64,000 nt of DNA from Taudactylus pleione (lineage: Eukaryota > Chordata > Amphibia > Anura > Myobatrachidae), in contig JAUIMM010002346.1 in the NCBI GenBank assembly GCA_031769625.1, positions 59,622-123,621 on the forward strand, given 5' to 3'. Under the pieces are notes generated by a model. That model did no database searches. It was not told the DNA's origin and saw only the letters and a list, made by a program, of their open reading frames with translations. Below, in pieces: positions 25,601 through 32,277 of the stretch (within the stretch, counting starts at the first letter, position 1; each line of letters starts with the position of its first letter). The position numbers and the translations under genes are program-made.

Positions 25601-28600
25601 ATACAAAATTACAGAAAATAAGTAAAAACATTTAATTTGAAAGTTACACATTTATCAAACAGTTTTGTTAGATAGTTGTGTAACTTTAAAAAACTATTTT
25701 TTTTACCCAAAAGATACAAATAAGAACTTAAATCTGAAGCACAATATAAAAATTATATTTTTGCTTTTCCTTCCCAGGCTAAGATTGGTGAAGATGAGGG
25801 AGACCGATACTGCTCTAGGCCAAGCAGGTGGGTGACCTATATCTGTATAACAAGCAGGTGGGTGACCTAGGTCTGTATAACAAGCAGGCGGGTGAGCTGT
25901 GTCTGTATAACAAGCAGGCGGGTGAGCTGTGTCTGTATGACAAGCAGGCGGGTGAGCTGTGTCTGTATAACAAGCAGGCGGGTGACCTATATCTGTATAA
26001 CAAGCAGGCGGGTGACCTGTGTCTGTATAACAAGCAGGTGGGTGACCTGTGTCTGTATGACAAGCAGGCGGGTGAGCTGCGTCTGTATGACAAGCAGGCG
26101 GGTGAGCTGCGTCTGTATGACAAGCAGGCGGGTGAGCTGCGTCTGTATGACAAGCAGGCGGGTGAGCTGCGTCTGTATGACAAGCAGGCGGGTGAGCTGC
26201 GTCTGTATGACAAGCAGGCGGGTGAGCTGCGTCTGTATGACAAGCAGGCGGGTGAGCTGCGTCTGTATGACAAGCAGGCGGGTGAGCTGCGTCTGTATGA
26301 CAAGCAGGCGGGTGAGCTGCGTCTGTATGACAAGCAGGCGGGTGACCTGCGTCTGTATGACAAGCAGGCGGGTGAGCTGCGTCTGTATGACAAGCAGGCG
26401 GGTGAGCTGCGTCTGTATGACAAGCAGACGGGTGAGCTGCGTCTGTATGACAAGCAGGCGGGTGACCTGCGTCTGTATGACAAGCAGGCGGGTGACGTGT
26501 CTGTATGACAAGCAGGCGGGTGACGTGTCTGTATGACAAGCAGGCGGGTGACCTGTGTCTGTATGACAAGCAGGCGGGTGAGCTGTGTCTGTATGACAAG
26601 CAGGCGGGTGAGCTGTGTCTGTATGACAAGCAGACGGGTGAGCTGTGTCTGTATGACAAGCAGGCGGGTGACGTGTCTGTATGACAAGCAGGCGGGTGTG
26701 CTGTGTCTGTATGACAAGCAGGCGGGTGAGCTGTGTCTGTATGACAAGCAGGCGGGTGAGCTGTGTCTGTATGACAAGCAGGCGGGTGAGCTGCGTCTGT
26801 ATGACAAGGAGGCGGGTGAGCTGTGTCTGTATGACAAGCAGGCGGGTGAGCTGTGTCTGTATGACAAGGAGGCGGGTGAGCTGTGTCTGTATGACAAGCA
26901 GGCGGGTGAGCTGTGTCTGTATGACAAGCAGGCGGGTGAGCTGTGTCTGTATGACAAGCAGGCGGGTGAGCTGTGTCTGTATGACAAGCAGGCGGGTGAG
27001 CTGTGTCTGTATGACAAGCAGGCGGGTGAGCTGTGTCTGTATGACAAGCAGGCGGGTGAGCTGTGTCTGTATGACAAGCAGGCGGGTGAGCTGTGTCTGT
27101 ATGACAAGCAGGAGAGTGTGCTATGTAATATAAGCAGGGGAGGTTATATAATAAGCAAGGGAGTGTGCAGTGCGTGTAATATAAGCAGCGGAGATTATAT
27201 AATAAGCAGGGGAGTGTGCTATGTAATATAAGCAGGGGAGGTTATGTAATAAGAAGGGGAGTGTGCTATGTCATATTACATAACCTCCCCTGCTTATATG
27301 ACATAGCACACTCCCCTTCTTATTATATAATCTCCCCTGCTTATATGACATAGCACACTCCCCTTCTTATTATATAACCTCCCCTGCTTATAAGAAGGTG
27401 AGTGTGCTATGTCATATAAGCAGGGGAGGTTATGTAATAAGAAAGGGAGTGTGCTATGACATATAAGCAGGGGAGGTTATGTAATAAGAAAGGGAGTGTG
27501 CTATGACATATAAGCAGGGGAGGTTATATAATAGGCAGGGGAGTGTGCTGTTTGTGTAATATAAGCAGGGGAAGTTAAATAATAAGCTGGGGAGTGTGCT
27601 ATGTGTATAATATAAGCAAGGGTGATTATATAATAAGCAGGGGTGTGTGCTGTTTGTGCAATATTAGCAGGCAAGGTTATATAATAAGTAAGGGAATGTG
27701 CTATGTGTGTAGTATAAGCAGGGGAGGGTATATAATAAGCAGGGAACTGTGCTGTGTGTGTAATATAAGCAGGGGAGTGTGCTGTGTGTGTAATATAAGC
27801 AGGGGAGGTTATATAATAAGCAGGGGAGTGTGCTATGTGTGTAATATAAGTAGGGAAAGTTATATAATAAGCAGGGGAGTGTGCTATGTGTGTAATTTAA
27901 GCAGAGGAGTGTGCTATATGTGTAATAAGCAGGGGAGGTTATATAATAAGCAGATGAGTGTGCTATGTGTGTAATATTAGCAGGGGAGTGTGCTATGTGT
28001 GTAATATAAGCAGAGGAGTGTGCTATGTGTGTAATATAAGCAGGGGAGTGTGCTATATGTGTAATATAAGCAGGGCAGGTTATATAATAAGCAGAGGTGT
28101 GCTATGTGTGTAATATAAGCAGGGGAGGTTATATAATAAGTAGGGGAGTGTGCTATGTGTGTAATATAAGCAGGGCAGTGTGCTATGTGTGTAATTTAAG
28201 CAGAGGAGTGTGCTATGTGTGTAATATAAGCAGGGGAGGTTATATAATAAGCAGAGGAGTGTGCTATATGTGTAATAAGCAGGGGAGGTTATATAATAAG
28301 CAGATGAGTATGCTATGTGTGTAATATAAGCAGGGGAGTGTACTATGTGTGTAATTTAAGCAGAGGAGTGTCCTATGTGTGTAATATAAGCATGGGAGGT
28401 TATATAATAAGCAGAGGAGTGTGCTATATGTGTAATAAGCAGGGGAGGTTATATAATAAGCAGGGGAGTGTGCTATGTGTGTAATATAAGCAGGGGAGGT
28501 TATATAATAAGCAGAGGAGTGTGCTATATGTGTAATAAGCAGGGGAGGTTATATAATAAGCAGATGAGTGTGCTGTGTGTGTAATATAAGCAGAGGAGTG

Positions 28601-31600
28601 TGCTATGTGTATAATATTAGCAGAGGAGTGTGCTATGTGTGTAATATAAGCAGGGGAGGTTATATAATAAGCAGATGAGTATGCTATGTGTGTAATATAA
28701 GCAGAGGAGTGTGCTATATGTGTAATATAAGCAGGGCAGGTTATATAATAAGCAGAGGTGTGCTATGTGTGTAATATAAGCAGGGGAGGTTATATAATAA
28801 GTAGGGGAGTGTGCTATGTGTGTAATATAAGCAGGGCAGTGTGCTATATGTGTAATATAAGCAGGGGAGGTTATATAATAAGTATGGGAGTGTGCTATGT
28901 GTGTAATATAAGCAGGGCAGTGTGCTATGTGTGTAATATAAGCAGGGGAGGTTGTATAATAAGTAGGGGAGTGTGCTATGTGTGTAACATAAGCAGGGCA
29001 GTGTGCTATATGTGTAATATAAGCAGGGGAGGTTATATAATAAGCAGATGAGTGTGCTCTGTGTGTAATATAAGCAGGGGAGGTTATATAATAAGCAGAG
29101 GAGTGTGCTATGTGTGTAATATAAGCAGAGGAGTGTGCTATGTGTGTAATATAAGCAGAGGAGTGTGCTATATGTGTAATATAAGCAGAAGAGTGTGCTA
29201 TGTGTGTAATATAACAGTGGAGGTTATATAATAAGCAGGGGAATGTGTTATGTGTGTAATATAAGCAGGGGAGGAAATATAATAAGCAGGGTAGTATGAT
29301 ATGTGTGTAATATAAGCAGGGGAGGTTATATAATAAGCAGGGGAGGTTATATAATAAGCAGGGGAGTGTTCTATGTCTGTTATTTAAACAGGGGAGTGTG
29401 CTATATGTGTATTATAAGCAGGGGAGGTTATATAATAGGCAGAGGAGTGTGCTATGTGTGTAATATAAGCAGAGGAGTGTGCTATGTGTGTAATATAAGC
29501 AGGGGAGGTTATATAATAAGCAGGGGAGTGTGCTATGTGTGTAATATAAGCAGGGAAGGTTATATAATAAGCAGGGGAGTGTGCTATAAGTGTATTATAA
29601 GCAGGGGAGGTTATATAATAAGCAGGGGAATGTGCGATGTGTGTAATATAAGCAGGGGAGGAAATATAATAAGCAGGGGAGTGTGCTGTGTGTGTAATAT
29701 AACCAGAGGAGTGTGCTATGTGTGTAATATAAGCAGGGGAGTTTACATAATAAGCAGGGGAGTGTGCTATGTGTGTAATATAAGCAGGGGAGGTTATATA
29801 ATACGCAGGGGAGTGTGCTGTGTGTGTAATATAAGAGGGGAGTGTGCTATATGTATATTATAAGCAGGGAAGGTTATATAATAAGCAGAGGAGTGTGCTA
29901 TGTGTGTAATATAAGCAGGGGAGTGTGCTATGTGTGTAATATAAGCAGGGGAGTGTGCTATGTGTGTAATATAAGAAGGGGAGGTTATATAATAAGCAGG
30001 GGAGTATGATATGTGTGTAATATAAGCAGGGGAGGTTATATAATAAGCAGAGGAGTGTGCTATGTGTGTAATATAAGCAGGGGAGTGTACTATGTGTGTA
30101 ATATAAGCAGAGGAGTGTGCTATGTGTGTAATATAAGCAGGGGAGGTTACATAATAAGCAGGGGAGTGTGCTATGTGTGCAATATAAGCAGGGGAGTCTA
30201 CTATGTGTGTAATATAAGCAGAGGAGTGTGCTATGTGTGTAATATAAGCAGGGGAGTGTACTATGTTTGTACTATAAGCAGAGGAGTGTGCTATGTGTGT
30301 AATATAAGCAGGGGAGGTTATATAATAAGCAGGGGAGTGTGCTATGTGTGCAATATAAGCAGGGGAGTCTACTATGTGTGTAATATAAGCAGAGGAGTGT
30401 GCTATGTGTGTAACATAAGCAGGGGAGGTTATATAATAAGCAGGGGAGTGTGGTATGTGTGTATTATAAGCAGGGGAGGTTATATAATAAGCAGGGGAGT
30501 GTGCTATAAGTGTATTATAAGCAGGGGAGGTTATATCAGAAGCAGGGGAATGTGCTATGTGTGTAATATAAGCAGGGGAGGAAATATAATAAGCAGGGGA
30601 GTGTGCTGTGTGTGTAATATAAGCAGGGGAGTGTGCTATATGTGTATTATAAGCAGGGAAGGTTATATAATAAGCAGAGGAGTGTGCTATGTGTGTAATA
30701 TAAGCAGGGGAGTGTGCTATGTGTGTAATATAAGCAGTGGAGGTTATATAATAAGCAGGGGAGTATGATATGTGTGTAATATAAGCAGGGGAGTGTGCTA
30801 TGTGTGTAATATAAGCAGGGGAGGTTATATAGTAAGCAGGGGAGTGTGCTATGTGTGTAATATAAGCAGGGGAGGTTATATAATAAGCAGGGGAGTGTGC
30901 TATGTGTGTAATATAAGCAGGGGAGGTTATATAATAAGCAGGGGAGTGTGCTATGTGTGTAATATAAGCAGGGAAGGTTATATAATAAGCAGAGGAGTGT
31001 GCTATGTGTGTAATATAAGCAGGGGAGGTTATATAATAAGCAGAGGAGTGTGCTATGTGTGTAATATAAGCAGAGGAGTGTGCTATGTGTGTAATATAAG
31101 CAGGGGAGGTTATATAATAAGCAGGGGAGTGTGCTATTTGTGTAATATAAGCAGGGGAGGTTATATAATAAGCAGGGGAGTGTGCTATGTGTGTAATATA
31201 AGCAGGGGAGGTTATATAATAAGCAGGGGAGTGTGCTATTTGTGTAATATAAGCAGGGGAGGTTATATAATAAGCAGGGGAGTGTGCTATGTGTGTAATA
31301 TAAGCAGGGGAGGTTATATAATAAGCAGGGGAGTATGCTATGTGTGTAATATAAGCAGGGGAGGTTATATAATAAGCAGGGACGTGTTACAGTTACAGTG
31401 AATCGTCATTGGCAGAGATTACTTTTGTCTATGTTCACCCTGTACTCACTGTTACATTTGTATCGGCTTCTATTTAGTAAACCTGTAACTTCCTCACCTG
31501 CTTCATTCCACTGGGCTTATTAGTTTTATTTTATCTTGCTCATCCCGGCTGTATCACTCCTTTATATGCCATTGTCTATGTGACTATTAATATTTCATGT

Positions 31601-31726
31601 CTGTTATTTCGTCCTAAAGGGGATGAAACCTATTTGGATATATTTCGGGATTTTTCCCTGATGGCATCAGACGCTCCGGAGAAGTTATCCCGGCGAAGCT
31701 GTGACCTGCGGCTGAGCACTCTGTAA
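4502..31726 (+). CDS. ACAP1: ACAP1, 3' part of gene: four last coding exons
   Basis: Join of 4502-4611, 4694-4804, 25778-25827 and 31620-31726 gives 126 codons including TAA; all phases agree and every junction is GT/AG. The product is the C-terminal 125 residues of an Arf GTPase-activating protein with coiled-coil, ankyrin repeats and PH domain, which acts on Arf6 at recycling endosomes. The first two exons encode ankyrin repeats (EFLLQNGASVN, GRGPLHHAT, CLFLKRGADIN). The last two encode the conserved tail LRLVKMRE and YLDIFRDFSLMASDAPEKLS, ending LSTL. From memory this tail fits ACAP1 better than ACAP2 or ACAP3. The BAR, PH and ArfGAP parts lie outside the window to the left. The intron between exons two and three is about 21 kb and filled with repeats and transposons. 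The gene converges on SLC16A13. Confidence 0.9.
4694..4804 (+). CDS. ACAP1: ACAP1 exon (last ankyrin repeat)
   Basis: 111-bp exon between a TTTATGTCATAG acceptor and a GTGAGTGAC donor. It encodes GLACLFLKRGADINALDTDG, then KDVLSIAIEAANADIVTL, the last ankyrin repeat, and ends in phase 2. The final exon bases GTAACACT and the donor are the same as the junction present in every unit of the following 132-bp array. Reading through the donor meets TGA at once. Confidence 0.92.
4805..7215. repeat. 132-bp minisatellite starting at the ACAP1 5' splice site
   Basis: About 18 copies of a 132-bp unit starting GTGAGTGACATTACATGGGG at the first intron base. Each unit ends GTAACACT, the same eight bases that end the exon, so each copy rebuilds the exon-intron junction. 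Five units carry an inverted internal core (near 5121, 5557, 5953, 6217 and 6611). Artificial open frames arise because 132 is a multiple of three. Confidence 0.97.
7216..8223. other. Intronic sequence, no gene seen
   Basis: About 1 kb of non-tandem sequence in the ACAP1 intron. Short frames such as 7763-8002 minus have no recognisable domain or splice context. It may be old transposon debris, but I cannot assign a family. Confidence 0.4.
8511..9101 (+). repeat. 5' LTR (homologous part)
   Basis: This segment is repeated at 12133-12567 plus 20165-20345 with the same order of blocks: CTCTCTCCTAAC, CTATAGTTTGTTGTTAATTT, then ATAATCGTATAGCAGGTAAG, ending CCATGACA. It begins TG and ends CA, as LTRs do. 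The 5' copy lacks about 90 bp present around the break point of the 3' copy. Confidence 0.75.
9253..9624 (+). pseudogene. Degenerate gag-like coiled-coil fragment in the LTR element
   Basis: One frame stays open from about 9253 to TGA 9622-9624 except for a single TAG at 9436-9438. After that stop it contains a charged repeat: the decapeptide AERKAAMDQE occurs twice and a decayed third copy follows, then a Glu/Lys/Leu-rich helix. Such charged coiled-coil segments occur near the N terminus of many retroelement Gag proteins. No ATG is seen at its start and no zinc knuckle follows nearby. It is read as a broken, non-functional remnant; identification as Gag is inference from position just after the LTR. 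Confidence 0.45.
9625..12132 (+). other. Internal region of the LTR element, decayed
   Basis: About 2.5 kb between the gag-like fragment and the 3' LTR. It holds plus-strand open stretches (10085-10345, 10496-10942, 11011-11508, 11524-11826, 11802-12092), separated by stops. They share composition and direction and could be remnants of one reading frame. I see no catalytic motifs of pol and cannot name a product. Confidence 0.4.
12133..12567 (+). repeat. 3' LTR, left piece
   Basis: Direct copy of 8511 to about 8920. It is interrupted after TTCTGGAAC by the Harbinger insertion; the rest of the LTR resumes beyond 20115. Confidence 0.75.
13632..14915 (-). CDS. Harbinger Myb/SANT-like DNA-binding protein 1
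   Basis: Four minus-strand exons, 14915-14876, 14781-14538, 14462-14254 and 14167-13632, join in frame with GT/AG junctions to give about 342 residues with a TAA/TGA-type stop at 13632. Exon 2 and the start of exon 3 encode a trihelix-type Myb/SANT domain (FTRKEMEVLVQKCVDIL, WRMWEEIASAVN, VKRRWQDFKYRLKQK). The middle is acidic and the C-terminal third has a heptad-like helix (LLWVAEALEQ, NIRIANALEQLVRQN) followed by a Ser/Thr/Pro-rich tail and a basic end PAKRGKKR. In known Harbinger elements such a protein accompanies the transposase into the nucleus and binds transposon ends; that role here is by analogy. A minus-strand AATAAA lies at 13408-13403. Confidence 0.85.
14916..15977. promoter_or_regulatory. 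Divergent intergenic region of the Harbinger element
   Basis: The first Myb-like gene (minus) and the transposase (plus) start on opposite sides of this 1-kb AT-rich region, so it should contain promoters for both. A 48-bp sequence is repeated three times at about 15497-15645. A pyrimidine tract ending TTGCCATTTCAG at 15949 could be a 3' splice site for an upstream transposase 5' UTR exon. No definite TATA box was assigned. Confidence 0.45.
15497..15645. repeat. Three tandem copies of a 48-bp unit
   Basis: Unit containing AACTAATTAGCGCATTTTTG then TCGGCTTGATTTCTCTAG, copied three times almost exactly between the divergent Harbinger genes. The perfect copies suggest a young expansion. Confidence 0.9.
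15978..17099 (+). CDS. Harbinger (HARBI1-like) DDE transposase
   Basis: Join of 15978-16659 and 16738-17099 across a GTAAGT...CACAG intron gives about 347 residues, the usual length for HARBI1-type transposases. The catalytic triad is intact: Asp153 in VVDGTHIPL, Asp229 in LLGDSGYP (just after the intron), and Glu265 in VVERCIGLLKGRFRCL, with 35 residues between the second Asp and Glu. Upstream are the family hallmarks RRYRLPPQIIIDTL and a helix-turn-helix-like ISQSSFSRILRAVM. The ATG at 15978 follows a possible acceptor at 15949; an in-frame ATG at 15939 would add 13 residues. A plus-strand AATAAA followed by a long A run lies at 17676. No disabling mutation was seen, so it is potentially active. 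Confidence 0.92.
17100..17876. other. Transposase 3' flank inside Harbinger
   Basis: AT-rich sequence between the transposase stop and the second Myb-like gene, including the AATAAA at 17676-17681. No further gene was seen; the frame 17251-17505 has no recognisable domain. Confidence 0.5.
17916..19422 (-). CDS. Harbinger Myb/SANT-like DNA-binding protein 2
   Basis: Minus-strand gene with exon 1 at 19422-19179 (ATG to a GTAAGT donor), exon 2 at 18691-18392, and a tentative exon 3 at 18022-17916. Exon 1 encodes a second SANT/trihelix-type domain (FTKRELIVLTEVMDRRI, KRAAYAEIRGRLHSFG, LERRWSDLQRRTPRLL). Exon 2 encodes an arginine-rich stretch then a Ser/Pro/Thr-rich linker ending SEEDDGVVSGPAVI. 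Exon 3 keeps the frame only if the acceptor is the second AG of CACAGAG (18023); the donor GTATAT is weak. A minus-strand AATAAA at 17882-17877 follows the stop. The protein would be about 216 residues. It differs clearly from the first Myb-like protein, so it is not a simple recent duplicate. Its role is unknown; DNA or transposase binding is inferred from the domain. Confidence 0.7.
18767..19137. repeat. 46-50-bp minisatellite in an intron of the second Harbinger Myb gene
   Basis: About seven copies of a unit containing ACAGGCCAAACAAGAAAACA and CACGCAGATATGAGTG, with 46- and 50-bp length variants. It lies wholly between exons 1 and 2 of the gene, just inside the 5' splice site. Reading frames on the minus strand across it are artificial. 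Confidence 0.93.
20165..20345 (+). repeat. 3' LTR, right piece
   Basis: Direct copy of about 8926-9101, starting near ATAATCGTATAGCAGGTAAG and ending GGTCCATGACA. The bases 20112-20164 belong to LTR sequence missing from the 5' copy. Confidence 0.75.
20346..20421. mobile_element. Possible small MITE next to the 3' LTR end
   Basis: Short imperfect inverted repeat: left GGGGTATTCAATTGGGAGCA, right in inverted register GGTATTCCAAAATTGGGCGC. It abuts the LTR end, which may explain why no LTR target duplication is seen. Confidence 0.4.
20422..20902. other. Intronic sequence with CCAATGGG-type palindromes
   Basis: Non-tandem sequence with inverted CCAATGGGAG / CTCCCATTGG blocks around 20672-20735, suggestive of another palindromic element, but no clear ends. 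No exon was recognised. Confidence 0.4.
20903..21061. mobile_element. Palindromic MITE, 159 bp
   Basis: Terminal inverted repeats GGGGTCTATTTACTAAGCAG and, inverted from the right end, GGGGTCTATTTACAAATGCA. The arms continue into CCAATCAGCTC and its complement. Typical of short non-autonomous elements in frog genomes. The next tandem array begins directly at its right end. Confidence 0.8.
21062..23946. repeat. 31-bp minisatellite, about 93 copies
   Basis: Unit CATAATGTGTATAATGAGTA plus CTACTCTGTGG, with CTCTGTGG/CTGTGTGG and shortened variants. Blocks of several units are themselves repeated, e.g. the block around 22280-22410 recurs around 22890-23020. Confidence 0.97.
23947..24445. repeat. 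28-bp array with two alternating unit types
   Basis: Alternation of CATAATATGAAAGGGAGGCA and CATATTGTGATATGGAAGCA, each followed by CTGTGTGG. Both share the GTGTGGCATAAT core with the preceding 31-bp array, so the second array probably derives from the first. Confidence 0.93.
24446..24715. other. Intronic sequence, no gene seen
   Basis: Non-tandem sequence between the arrays and the multi-hairpin element. It includes AAGCCTTGGAGAGAAATAAA and CCAATCAG motifs of the kind seen in frog interspersed elements, but no defined element or exon. Confidence 0.35.
24716..25157. mobile_element. Multi-hairpin element, copy 1
   Basis: A run of eight or more consecutive short palindromes, each with its own small loop. 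Examples: TAACGATGGC/GCCATCGTTA; GGGGGCGTGCTGTCAA/TTGACAGCACGCCCCC; AGGCGTTCCC/GGGAACGCCT; CACTGACATCACT/AGTGATGTCAGTG; AGTGCTTTTGGCTCT/AGAGCCAAAAGCACT; GAGACCCT/AGGGTCTC; ATAGCTGTGGGT/ACCCACAGCTAT. The right end GTCCGGCTCTGAATCAGGGC closely matches the right terminus of the Harbinger element. The left end is not clear and may be truncated. Copy 2 lies at 58123-58635 in the opposite orientation. Confidence 0.8.
25158..25777. other. Intronic sequence before an ACAP1 exon
   Basis: Non-repetitive intron sequence ending in the polypyrimidine tract and CAG acceptor of the exon at 25778. A short tandem duplication (CACCCTTYTACACAACCACT) lies at about 25421-25468. Nothing else recognised. Confidence 0.5.
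25778..25827 (+). CDS. ACAP1: ACAP1 exon (C-terminal tail)
   Basis: 50-bp exon after CTTTTCCTTCCCAG, ending CAAGCAG before GTGGGTGAC. It completes a leucine codon and encodes LRLVKMRETDTALGQA plus the first base of glycine, matching the linker that follows the ankyrin repeats in ACAP1. Its last seven bases and its donor are repeated in each unit of the following 30-bp array. Reading through the donor gives two glycines and then TGA. Confidence 0.87.
25828..27110. repeat. 30-bp minisatellite starting at the ACAP1 5' splice site
   Basis: About 43 units of 30 bp, each ending CAAGCAG and starting GTGGGTGAC or GCGGGTGAG. Copies at 25828, 25858 and 26038 keep GT; most others have GC at the donor position. 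The array begins at the first intron base. Long reading frames on both strands here are artificial. Confidence 0.97.
27111..31384. repeat. Diverged 30/21-bp composite minisatellite
   Basis: Mixed 30-bp units (GTGTGCTATGTGTGTAATAT plus AAGCAGGGGA) and 21-bp units (GGTTATATAATAAGCAGGGG plus A), often alternating as a 51-bp pair. Alignment of AAGCAGGCGGGT with AAGCAGGGGAGT shows the 30-bp unit is a diverged relative of the preceding array. Region 27271-27392 is in inverted orientation. Confidence 0.95.
31385..31619. other. Intron end before the last ACAP1 exon
   Basis: About 235 bp of non-repetitive sequence holding the 3' splice site of the terminal exon (GTCCTAAAG). A TAACTTCC-type T-rich stretch lies upstream. 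No other feature seen. Confidence 0.5.
31620..31726 (+). CDS. ACAP1: ACAP1 terminal coding exon
   Basis: 107-bp coding part after GTCCTAAAG. It completes a glycine codon and encodes DETYLDIFRDFSLMASDAPE followed by KLSRRSCDLRLSTL and TAA (31724-31726). The DIFRDFSLMAS motif is the signature C terminus of ACAP1. The stop overlaps an AATAAA hexamer. Confidence 0.93.
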
Positions 31727-31730
31727 TAAA
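31725..31730 (+). promoter_or_regulatory. AATAAA overlapping the ACAP1 stop codon
   Basis: Hexamer formed by the last two bases of TAA and the next four. If used, the 3' UTR would be only about 15-30 nt. A second plus-strand AATAAA lies 83 bp downstream. Confidence 0.5.
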
Positions 31731-31808
31731 CAGTGCGCGTATAGGGACTGGCTGGAGGATTCCATCAACCGTATCACCACAAAGCAAAGACGTTCAGGCA
31801 TTTTTACT

Positions 31809-31814
31809 AATAAA
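31809..31814 (+). promoter_or_regulatory. Probable ACAP1 polyadenylation signal
   Basis: AATAAA on the plus strand 83 bp after the ACAP1 stop. Cleavage 10-30 bp downstream would fall inside the 3' end of SLC16A13. Confidence 0.65.
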
Positions 31815-31821
31815 TAGATGT

Positions 31822-31827
31822 TTTATT
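31822..31827 (-). promoter_or_regulatory. Probable SLC16A13 polyadenylation signal
   Basis: AATAAA on the minus strand, seven bases after the SLC16A13 stop (31837-31835). It implies a very short 3' UTR. It sits within 8 bp of the ACAP1 hexamer on the other strand. Confidence 0.65.
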
Positions 31828-31834
31828 GATGACA

Positions 31835-32277
31835 TCATAGCACTGTGTTGGAGAGTGTCAGTGATGTCACCGCACAGGAGGCAGAGCTGTGATGCCCTAG
31901 GAGACTCTCAGACAGCAGAGGAGGCTTCTTTGAGGTGTTCTCTCTGCGCTGAAGTGTAGGAAGTCCAATCTGCCCCATTCTATCTTCTGACACCTGGCCA
32001 CAAGGACACAAGGGAAGGTTTGTTTCGCTATTGTGGTCAGATGCCGCAATGTCGGACAAAGGTTCCTCCACGCTGCACTTAGAGCTGATGGTACCATTAC
32101 TTAGCGTCTGCTCTTGTTTGGCTGGTGAAGGGACATGTGTCCTGATTTCTGATTGGTCAGTTCTATTCCTGCAACATATTGCAGGGAGCGTGAGGATGAT
32201 GAGCGCTCCGAGAAAGAGGAAGGAGCCAGAGATGATAAAAGACAGAGAGAAGTCACCAGTCAGATCACACAGCCACC
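31835..32277 (-). CDS. SLC16A13: SLC16A13 exon 4 (last coding exon)
   Basis: Acceptor CTCCTTCTCTTGCAG; the exon encodes GWLCDLTGDFSLSFIISGS, the last transmembrane helix FLFLGALIILTLPAI, then a hydrophilic cytoplasmic tail ending LSNTVL and TGA. The tail is rich in Ser, Thr and Glu and poorly conserved by eye. Confidence 0.88.

Noticed and set aside
25815..27107. 430-residue Ser/Arg/Tyr repeat frame on the minus strand
   Set aside because: Antisense frame of the 30-bp array next to an ACAP1 exon; all other frames are equally open.
27111..31384. CRISPR-like regular repeats
   Set aside because: Units are directly contiguous with no unique spacers, and the context is a vertebrate intron.
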